Below, in pieces: positions 52,204 through 60,500 of a stretch of 64,000 bases of DNA (its first letter is position 1; each line of letters starts with the position of its first letter). Below the pieces are notes generated by a model, which searched no databases, was not told the origin of the DNA, and saw nothing but the letters and a program-made list of their open reading frames with translations. The DNA comes from Tritonibacter mobilis (lineage in GTDB: Bacteria > Pseudomonadota > Alphaproteobacteria > Rhodobacterales > Rhodobacteraceae). The translations under genes and the position numbers were made by a program. The stretch is taken from contig NZ_LNWY01000005.1 of the NCBI RefSeq assembly GCF_001681715.1, positions 62,001 through 126,000 of the forward strand, written 5' to 3'.

Positions 52204-54252
52204 ATGACTCAGACCATTCTCTTTGACCCGCTGGTGCCCTGGGCGCTGCTCGCTGCACTGGCGGGGGTGAGCTTTGTGGCATTGGGGCTGGCCATCTGGC
52301 GGCGGCTCGCGGGCTGGGCGTTGCGCGCTGGAGCCGCGCTGGTTCTGCTGGCCGCACTTTCCGGCCCGGTCATTCAGGTCGAAGATCGTACCCCCCTGAG
52401 CGATATCGTCATCGTTGCCGAAGATCGCACTGCCAGTCAGGCTCTCTCTGACCGGGGCGATCAAATGGCAACTGCGCGCGCTGAGATTGAAGAGGCGCTG
52501 GCGGAGCGCGCCAATACCGAAGTGCGCTGGATCACTGTCGAAGACAGCCCCGACGATGGCGGCACCCAGTTGATGGATGCCTTGACACGGGCATTGGCAG
52601 ACGAGCCACGAGCACGTGTTGCAGGTATTATCGCGCTGTCAGACGGGCAGATCCACGATATGGAACGCGCGCCTGATCTCCCCGCGCCACTGCATCTCCT
52701 GATGACCGGCCGCGAGGGAGACTGGGATCGTCGCCTGATCGTCAAAAATGCTCCATCCTTTGGGATTATCGGAGAGCCGATCACTCTGACGCTACAGGTC
52801 GAAGATCAGGGCGCTGCACCGGAGGGCGTGCAATATACCGAGCTGCAGATCGCAATCGACGGAGGCGCGCCGCAGAATTTCCGTCTGCCGGTAGGAGTTG
52901 ATTTCGACCTGCCGCTGACCCTGCCCCACGGTGGACGCAATGTGATCGAGTTCCGCGTTCCTGAGGCCACCGGCGAGTTAACAGCCCGCAATAACGCCGC
53001 CCTGTTGCAGATCAACGGCGTGCGTGACCGGCTACGGGTGCTGCTGGTATCCGGTGCTCCGCATCCGGGCGGGCGTACATGGCGCAACCTTCTGAAATCC
53101 GACAGCTCTGTTGATCTTGTGCATTTCACTATCCTGCGCCCTCCCGAGAAACAGGATGGCGTGCCAGTGGATGAGCTGTCTTTGATCGCCTTTCCAACCC
53201 GAGAGCTGTTTCTGGAAAAGATCGAGGATTTCGATCTCATCATCTTTGATCGCTACAAACGGCGCGGCATCCTACCATCGGCCTATCTGGAGAATGTCGC
53301 CAATTACGTTCGCCGCGGTGGCGCGGTCCTAGTGGCGGCCGGTCCGGATTTTGCCAGCGCTGACAGCATCTTTCGCACGCCTTTGGCAGACGTCCTGCCT
53401 GCACGTCCCTCGGCTCGCGTGCTTGAGGAACCCTATCGTCCCACGATCAGCGAGATCGGCCAGCAGCATCCGGTCACTGCAGAGCTGACAGGCGCTGCGG
53501 AATGGGGTCGCTGGATGCGCCAGGTGGAACTGGATACCATCGGCGGGACCACATTAATGCGCGGGATCGGCGAGCGCCCACTGTTGATCCTGGATCGGGT
53601 GGAAGAGGGGCGCGTTGCACTTCTGGCCTCGGATCACGCTTGGCTGTGGAGTCGCGGCTTTGAGGGCGGCGGCCCACAATTGGAGTTGCTCCGCCGCCTG
53701 GCGCATTGGATGATGAAAGAGCCCGAACTGGAAGAAGAGGTACTGACGGCTGAGGCCACAGGCCAACGCATGCGTATTGAGCGTCGCACTCTTGGCGAAA
53801 CTGTGGAGGCCGTGACTGTCACCGCGCCGGATGGCACAACATCCGATGTCACACTGCGCGAGATGCGGCCCGGCCTTTGGGAAGGGCGGTATGAAAGCGA
53901 TCAAATCGGGCTTTATCACCTGCAAGAGGGTGAGGAGCGTGCAGTCATCGGTCTTGGCCCTGCTGCCCCAAAGGAGTTTGAGCAAACCATCGCGACCGCC
54001 AATGTAATGGAGCCTCTTGTGCGCGCGATACGTGGCGGGGCCGTGTCGCTTGAGGCGGGCGTCCCGTCTTTGCGCAACATTCGCGAGGGGCGTCCTGCAT
54101 CAGGTAGGGGCTGGATCGGTCTCGTACCGCGCGGCGCATATGAAACCACTGCTGTAACTCAATCGCCGTTGCTTCCCTCGTGGGTACTGCTCCTGTTGGC
54201 GGGGGCGCTGTTGATCGGCGCGTGGCTACGGGAAGGGCGCAGCTCGTCCTGA
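52204..54252 (+). CDS. membrane protein of the MoxR-Bat operon (glutamine-amidotransferase-like fold)
   Basis: A 682-residue protein. Two N-terminal membrane helices (WALLAALAGVSFVALGLAIW; ALRAGAALVLLAALSGPVI), a large soluble region, and one C-terminal helix (SWVLLLLAGALLIGAWL). Residues such as LRVLLVSGAPHPGGRTWRNLL and GGAVLVAAGPDF suggest an amidotransferase-like domain, a known feature of proteins downstream of DUF4159. It is 45 bases after the DUF4159 gene and ends the operon. Confidence 0.82.
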   Translation: MTQTILFDPLVPWALLAALAGVSFVALGLAIWRRLAGWALRAGAALVLLAALSGPVIQVEDRTPLSDIVIVAEDRTASQALSDRGDQMATARAEIEEALAERANTEVRWITVEDSPDDGGTQLMDALTRALADEPRARVAGIIALSDGQIHDMERAPDLPAPLHLLMTGREGDWDRRLIVKNAPSFGIIGEPITLTLQVEDQGAAPEGVQYTELQIAIDGGAPQNFRLPVGVDFDLPLTLPHGGRNVIEFRVPEATGELTARNNAALLQINGVRDRLRVLLVSGAPHPGGRTWRNLLKSDSSVDLVHFTILRPPEKQDGVPVDELSLIAFPTRELFLEKIEDFDLIIFDRYKRRGILPSAYLENVANYVRRGGAVLVAAGPDFASADSIFRTPLADVLPARPSARVLEEPYRPTISEIGQQHPVTAELTGAAEWGRWMRQVELDTIGGTTLMRGIGERPLLILDRVEEGRVALLASDHAWLWSRGFEGGGPQLELLRRLAHWMMKEPELEEEVLTAEATGQRMRIERRTLGETVEAVTVTAPDGTTSDVTLREMRPGLWEGRYESDQIGLYHLQEGEERAVIGLGPAAPKEFEQTIATANVMEPLVRAIRGGAVSLEAGVPSLRNIREGRPASGRGWIGLVPRGAYETTAVTQSPLLPSWVLLLLAGALLIGAWLREGRSSS

Positions 54253-54303
54253 GCAAAGTCACTTTTTGTGTGGGGTACTGTGCAGAATGGCAAGCGGCGA
54301 GCC

Positions 54304-54375
54304 CTCCCGCCCAGCCTTGTGATCTGTTGATCCCATCGGCCAGTTGGGCCGAGCGCCGCGCCTTTGGCGCGGCGC
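54304..54375 (-). repeat. dispersed palindromic repeat, copy B
   Basis: Read on the minus strand: a perfect 10-bp hairpin GCGCCGCGCC/GGCGCGGCGC with loop AAA (54353-54375), TCGGCC-CAACT-GGCCGA (54336-54352), a GATC...GATC dyad (54321-54332) and GGGCGGGAG (54304-54312). This is the same order as copy A at 45640-45707. It lies between the convergent genes ending at 54252 and 54437. Confidence 0.6.
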
Positions 54376-54378
54376 CGG

Positions 54379-54403
54379 TCGCATCGGACATAGCCCGATG
54401 CGA
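54379..54403. terminator. hairpin beside repeat copy B, possible terminator
   Basis: TCGCATCGG (54379-54387) and CCGATGCGA (54395-54403) form a perfect 9-bp stem with a 7-base loop. There is no T run, so it could be a Rho-assisted or weak terminator between the two convergent genes. Confidence 0.4.
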
Positions 54404-54436
54404 AACACACCTTACGCAAGAGACACCATCAACGGG

Positions 54437-55303
54437 TCAGGAGGTCGGCGCAAATAGGACAGAGACTTCCGGATCTCCCGGTAGCCCTTCATAAATGACG
54501 CGCGCTCCCCCACCGAGTTTGGAAGGGGGCACCAACGGACCAAACGAGCCAACCGAGACCAGATCCCCAGCCTTAAACGTCACTCCAGCCTCATGGAGCC
54601 AGAGGATCGTTTCGGCGGGATGTCCCAAAACAGCCGTTCCCGGGGCCGATACCACAGTCTCACTTGCTCCATCGCGCAAAGTAACCTGCATTTCGCCCAA
54701 TGCGGCGGTCAGGGCGGCGACATCCTCGACCGGTATCTCAGCACCAAGCACACCTCGCCGCGCGCCGACACCCATTGCCGTAATCGTCTCCGCCGTCATT
54801 GGCTCACCCGATGCCAATGCGAGATCTGGCAACTCGATAAATGGTCGAACGCTGCGGATGTTTTCCATCACCTCCTGAGGGGACGTGGCCCAGTTCACAG
54901 CTGAATCACCGATTTCCAGAACCAGATCAGCTTCGACCATCGGAACCGTGCCCCACGGAACCTCTACCGTCGCCCCGCTCTCCAGCATCATATCCCGGTA
55001 AAGCACACCGCGCACAGGCTCGCTCGCACCAAACCGCTCCTGCGCGGGCGCACTGGTCAATCCGGCCTTGTAGCCGATCACTGGCCCCATGTGCTCCGAC
55101 AGTACCTCCACCAATCGCGCCTGCGTACAAAGCGCATCCACCATATCGCCATCTGCGCCCAAAGCTTTGGCTGGTTTTCGCGCGATATAGTCAGCCGCAA
55201 ATTGGTTTACCTCGTCCTCGCTCGCGCAATCCGCCATGGCGGGGACAGCTATGAAGACGGCCAAAGCACAGAGCACCGCCAGCCCATGCGTTCTGTGAAT
55301 CAT
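54437..55303 (-). CDS. exported 2-keto-4-pentenoate hydratase-like (FAH family) protein
   Basis: A 288-residue protein of the hydratase/fumarylacetoacetase-like family: GPVIGYKAGLTSAPAQERFG, the metal-site stretch MVEADLVLEIGDSA (Glu kept, second ligand Asp instead of Glu), PFIELPDLA, and GHPAETILWLHEAG. Unusually it starts with a signal peptide (LAVLCALAVFIAVPAMADCA). AGGAGG supports the ATG at 55303. It follows pbpC by 26 bases, making it the third gene of A2M-pbpC-hydratase. Known family members are cytoplasmic catabolic enzymes, so a periplasmic one is odd. Confidence 0.85.
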   Translation of the reverse strand: MIHRTHGLAVLCALAVFIAVPAMADCASEDEVNQFAADYIARKPAKALGADGDMVDALCTQARLVEVLSEHMGPVIGYKAGLTSAPAQERFGASEPVRGVLYRDMMLESGATVEVPWGTVPMVEADLVLEIGDSAVNWATSPQEVMENIRSVRPFIELPDLALASGEPMTAETITAMGVGARRGVLGAEIPVEDVAALTAALGEMQVTLRDGASETVVSAPGTAVLGHPAETILWLHEAGVTFKAGDLVSVGSFGPLVPPSKLGGGARVIYEGLPGDPEVSVLFAPTS

Positions 55304-55329
55304 ACCCTTTACCTCCTGCAACACGCGCA

Positions 55330-57510
55330 TCACCCCGTCTCTTCAATCTCAACGGTCACCCGAGCAGATTGCCCATCCGCATCAATAACCACAAGCGTTG
55401 CGTGTCCCGGCCCGGGGCTCGGAAGGTCGAGATCCCGGGACCGCAGACCCCGGGCCACCGGCACTCCATTCGCCAGCACCGTAAAGGGCAGCCGCCCCCC
55501 GCGCAGCTTTAGCGACAACCGGCCCTCGACCAGCGCCAGACGCGCCCGTGTTGGCGGGAAGACCACCTCGGGGGCACCTTCACCTACATCCGAGAACACG
55601 TCATTGCGTGCCCTGAACTGCCGCAATGGCTGCGGTAATTCCGCCGTCGTCAACACCAGTGCGTTCGGTGGCGGAGGTGCGAGCGGTGTAAGGTCGGATT
55701 TCAATGCGGCAAAGGCTTCAAACAACACCGGTGCTGCCACCTCTGCCCCAAACACTCCCGGCACTGGCGTGCCGTCAGCACGGCCAAGCCAGACCCCGAT
55801 GACGTGCTGACCATCCCAACCCACGGCCCAGGCATCCCTGTACCCGTAAGAGGTGCCGGTCTTAAACGGCAATACGCCAGCGCGCGCTCCGCGGGGCACC
55901 GGCACGTCGCGCAAGATGTCCCCAAGATACCAGGCTGCGACCGGCGAAATCACCCTTGGGATCACAGCGCTCTCGCCACCAGCCTCCACCGTTAACTGCA
56001 CCCCCGTGCCTCCCGCGGCCAATACCGCATAAAGCTGCACCAGATCTTGCAGGCTCACGCCAACTCCGCCGAGGCTCACCGCCAGCCCCGCTTTGCCACC
56101 GGGCAATTGCGGGCGCATCCCAGCCTGACGCATCCCTGCCATCAACCGCGAGGGACCAAGCGCCTCCGTAAGGGTGACCACAGGGGTGTTGAGCGACATT
56201 TGCAACGCATCGCGCACGCGCACGTCGCCTCGAAAAGCCCCATCAAAATTTTGCGGCGCATAGCCACCAAAGGACACAGGGGCATCGCGGATCAGCGTGT
56301 CCGGATGCACTAGCCCTTCGTCAAAGGCGAGGCCATACACCAGCGGTTTCAGCGTAGAGCCGGGAGAGCGTACCGCACTCACCATATCCACAAACCCGCG
56401 CCGCACTGTGTCAGTGTAATCTGGCGCGCCAATCCGGGCGAGGATTTCGCCGCTTTGATGATCCGCTACAATCATCGCTGCGCTCAGCTGTGGCCCGGCC
56501 GCTTTCGCCCGCCGCAGCAGAACAGCCTGCAGTTTTTCCTGCAAGGCGGCGTCCAGCGTTGTGTCAAATCGCGCGGTAGCCGGGGCCGCAGACCGCAGCT
56601 GATCCCCCACATGCGGAGCAAGCAGCGGAAAGGCACGGCGCACCTTTGGCAGGCGTGCTTGCGCCGCCTGCTGCGCCACCTCAGAGGTCAGGGCCCCAGC
56701 CTCACGACTGCGTTGCAGCACGCGTTCGCGTGCGACGCGCGCCGCACCTACCGATCGGTCAGGTCGGCGATTCTCCGGGGATTGCGGCAATGCCACCAGT
56801 AGCGCGGCTTCGGCGACGGTTAGGCGACGCGGCTCCTTGCCGAACCACGCAAAACTTGCCGCCCGCACCCCTTCAAGATTGCCGCCAAACGGCGCGTGCG
56901 TCAGGTAGAGGTTCAGAATCTCCTGTTTGGAGAGCTTGCGCTCAAGCGCCAGCGCCACCCGGATCTGACGTAGCTTTCCAGCCCAACGCCCAGTGGAGCC
57001 ATCCTCCAGCAACCGTGCCACCTGCATCGTCAGGGTCGACCCCCCGGATACGGTACGCCCATTCAAAACGGCTTGCCCGACCGCGCGCAGCATCGCCAGA
57101 ACGTCGACCCCGCTATGGGTGTCGAACCGTTTATCTTCATAAGCCCGCAGCATATTCAGATAGGTGGCGTCCACCTCTTCGACACGCACAGCCATGCGCC
57201 AAATCCCATTTCCAACCGGGTAGGCCCGCAACAAACGGCCATTGCGATCACGCACCTCGACGGAGGTTTCAGCAAGCGTTTGTGGAAGCACCGTCGCGTC
57301 AACCCACTGATCGAGAGCCTTTCCCGCAAGGACACTCGCAATGAGCAAGACCAACAAAGGAGTTCTGAAGCGCGCTGCCATCCAAAACAGGGGGCGCAAC
57401 GCGCCCCCTCCTGACCGTTCGGTCAGGTCGCGCCCGGACACGGCAGTGTCCGGGCGCTCTCGCCGCTGCAAAAGTGCCCCCAGCTTACACAGCCAACCCG
57501 TTCGGCTCAT
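55330..57510 (-). CDS. pbpC: penicillin-binding protein 1C
   Basis: A 726-residue class A PBP. Membrane helix at about residues 48-65, a glycosyltransferase GT51 domain with catalytic Glu125 in RAYEDKRFDTHSG, and a transpeptidase with Ser385-Thr-Leu-Lys388 in RSPGSTLKPLVYG and KTGTSYGYRDAW. The C-terminal BiPBP domain follows. The ATG at 57510 overlaps the A2M stop by 4 bp, which supports the long N-terminus. PbpC with A2M is a classical pair in which A2M guards and PbpC repairs the periplasm. Confidence 0.95.
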   Translation of the reverse strand: MSRTGWLCKLGALLQRRERPDTAVSGRDLTERSGGGALRPLFWMAARFRTPLLVLLIASVLAGKALDQWVDATVLPQTLAETSVEVRDRNGRLLRAYPVGNGIWRMAVRVEEVDATYLNMLRAYEDKRFDTHSGVDVLAMLRAVGQAVLNGRTVSGGSTLTMQVARLLEDGSTGRWAGKLRQIRVALALERKLSKQEILNLYLTHAPFGGNLEGVRAASFAWFGKEPRRLTVAEAALLVALPQSPENRRPDRSVGAARVARERVLQRSREAGALTSEVAQQAAQARLPKVRRAFPLLAPHVGDQLRSAAPATARFDTTLDAALQEKLQAVLLRRAKAAGPQLSAAMIVADHQSGEILARIGAPDYTDTVRRGFVDMVSAVRSPGSTLKPLVYGLAFDEGLVHPDTLIRDAPVSFGGYAPQNFDGAFRGDVRVRDALQMSLNTPVVTLTEALGPSRLMAGMRQAGMRPQLPGGKAGLAVSLGGVGVSLQDLVQLYAVLAAGGTGVQLTVEAGGESAVIPRVISPVAAWYLGDILRDVPVPRGARAGVLPFKTGTSYGYRDAWAVGWDGQHVIGVWLGRADGTPVPGVFGAEVAAPVLFEAFAALKSDLTPLAPPPPNALVLTTAELPQPLRQFRARNDVFSDVGEGAPEVVFPPTRARLALVEGRLSLKLRGGRLPFTVLANGVPVARGLRSRDLDLPSPGPGHATLVVIDADGQSARVTVEIEETG

Positions 57511-60500
57511 CGCACCTGCAGCCGTCCCGCCGCCGTATTGGCGCGGTAGGCCGGGCGGTACATGTCCTCGACCGAGGCCGCAGGATGGTGGAAGTCACCG
57601 GGGCTGACCGCGCGTACCATATAGGCCAGCGTGATCGGATCACCCCCCCGCGAGGTCACCGCCGCGAGGAACCGATCAGAGCGGAACTCCACGTGATCCG
57701 CGTCCCAGAGGCTCAGCCAATCCAGATCGCGCAGATCGCCAGATCGCAGCAGGTTGGGATTGTCGATCTCCAGCCCCGCCGGCAGCGGGTCATTGACCAT
57801 CAGCCGCGCGCCGATCTCCTCTTGCGGCAACACCCGTAGCACCGTCACCAGCCGGGTGCCAACCGCGACCGAGGCCAGATCCACCGGCTCCCCTTCCAAC
57901 GTGTAATACTCCCGCGTCAGGGCAAAGCCGTAGCCACGCGCTGCCGGGGGCACGACAGGCACGCCGATGCGGGTCAGGGTGATGTCGGTGCTGCGCCCGG
58001 AGGCCGCGGTGACCGAGAGATCCGCCGGGCTATCGCCCTCCATCACCTCGACAAAGGCTCCGGTTACTGGCTGACCATTGACCCGCAGACCGGAGTCTTC
58101 GGGATTGTCCACCAATGCCTGCGCCGCCATCAGGCTCCACGCGGCTTCCTGTGTCGAACGATAGCCATCACCGCCCGCGACCCGCGCTGTAAGATAGTCG
58201 CGATTGACCGCCGTGCTGCCAGCCTCCACCGCCAGCGCCAAGACAGCCGCCGAGTCGCGCAACTGGGTGCCGTAATCGACACGCCACACTGGCTTTTCGG
58301 CGCCTTGGCCTGCGATCATCTGCGCGGCGCGGGCAAACATCTTGTCCGCCCGGCGCTGATCGCCATAGGCCGCGAGTGCGGCCCCCAGTTGCGCCGCGCC
58401 CATCGGGGTGGAGAAAGCATCTGCTTTTGTATCCGCGTAATAGCGCAGATCTCCCATCGCCGCCGCGCCCTCACGCGCCAGCACCAGCAGCGCATAGGCC
58501 ACTTCCTCACCGCCGCTGTCGAAATCCGGCGCGTAGTTCAGCCGATTGCGCAGATTGTCCATGGCGCGGGCAAAGGCCTGATCGGGCACCATATAGCCTT
58601 TGGCCCGTGCCCGGCTGAGGAAGTCAGATGCATAGGCATCCAGCCACAGATCGCCGCTCTCGGCGCGCCAGAGGCCAAAGGCGCCATTGGCGGCCTGCCG
58701 GGTCAGCACCTTGCGGATGGCGCCGTTGATGCGTGCGTCCACCCTAGGGCCATCACCCAGACCGGCGGCCTCGGCCACCGACGACAGGTACAGCAGCGGC
58801 AGCGCCTTCGACGTCACCTGTTCGGTGCAGCCATAGGGGTAGCCGTCCAGTTGCGACAACAGCCCCGGCACGTCGAATTTGGCCAGCGGCCCTGCCGACA
58901 TCACCGCGCGGGCAGAGCCGGGGCGCAGACCTGCGAACACATCCGCATTGAACAGGAAGCTGTCGCCGCCCGCCAGCGAGAAGCGCCGGGTTTCCGAGAC
59001 CTCCGGATCATTGGCCCGCACCGGCAGGCGCAGGATCTGGTCCAGCACCTCGCCGCCGGGTGTGGTCAGGCTCAGACGCACCTCCGGATCGCCAACCGCG
59101 CCTGCGGTGACCGGGAGTTCCAGCAGCACCCGGCCCTGTTCGTTGAGCGTCACCGAAGGCGGCAGCGCGCCCAGTTGCAGCCCGGACCCGATCACCTCGG
59201 CCGCCAGACCGATCTCACCCGCAGGCCCATCGGCATGGGTGATATCCAGCCGGATGCGGCTCTGATCGCCGGGCGCCAGGAAGCGCGGCAGCGAGGCGGT
59301 CAGCACCACCGGATCGCGCACGATCATATCGGCCTCCGCCTGCCCGACCGAACGGTCAGTCCAAGCAACAGCCATCAGCCGCACGGTACCGTTGAAGTCC
59401 GGCAGATCGATGGGCAGGCTCACGCTACCATCTTCCCCGACCTGCACCGCACCGTGGAAGACCGACATCAGATCCTGCGTCGGCGGGGGTGACTGGAATT
59501 GCGCCCCAAGCCCGGCATCGCCGCCGGAGCGCACACGCCCTAACGCGCCGTTGCCGGGATCGATGAGGCGGCCATAGATGTCGCGCAGTTCCATCCCCAG
59601 ACGCCGCTGACCGTGGAAATAGCCCACGGGATCCGGGCTTTGAAAGCCGGTGAGATTGAGGATACCGACATCAACGGCGGCCAGCGTCAGCCAGACTTCC
59701 TCGCCCGCCTCGGCCCCGGCGACAGTCACGGTCGCCTCGACCGTCTGGCGGGGGCGAGTGACGTCTGGAGTGTTGATCGTGACATCCAACTCCTGCCCCG
59801 GCTGGGTCACCGTGGCATGGGCGATGCCCAGCGCCCGGGTCGGTGTGCGGCCCTGCCGACTGGCGACGGGCTGCACGACAGAGGCGGTCACATAGGCACC
59901 GCTGCCCCACTCGGATGTGACCTCAAGCGGGATCACGTTTTCGCCTGCTGTCACCTCGATCGCCTGACGGTGGATCAGCTCGCTCCCCACCACGGAGATC
60001 AGCGCGGTTCCTGCCGCTTGCGGCACGATCCGCAGGCGAGCAGTGTCGCCGGGGGTATAACTTGGGCCATCCAGCGACAGCTCCAGACGATCCGGGGTCT
60101 GCGCGTCGGAGGCGGGCACATACCAGCCGGCGTAGAAATCCTGCGCAGCGGTCACGTAGTCGCCATCCAGACGTTCCACCACCAGCTCGTAGCGGCCCCA
60201 ATCCACCGGCGCGGTGACCACCACCGGATCGCCGCCCAGCATCGCCTCGCCCAAGGCCACGCGGGTGCGGCGGGTGATCGGCTCCCACTGCCAGTCGCCA
60301 TAGAGCTGATACCACTGATAGCGCGTCTCGACCCGGTTCAGCACCCATTGCACCTGCATCGGGGCGGGGGTGAGATCCGGTGCGAGCGAGATCAGCTCGA
60401 ACCCGGCCTCGGTGCCCTCGGCCACCACGTCATCGGCAAACTGCGTCTTGATCCCGATCACGGGGGTCGCAGGCTGTACCGGCACGGTTAGTTCACGCTC

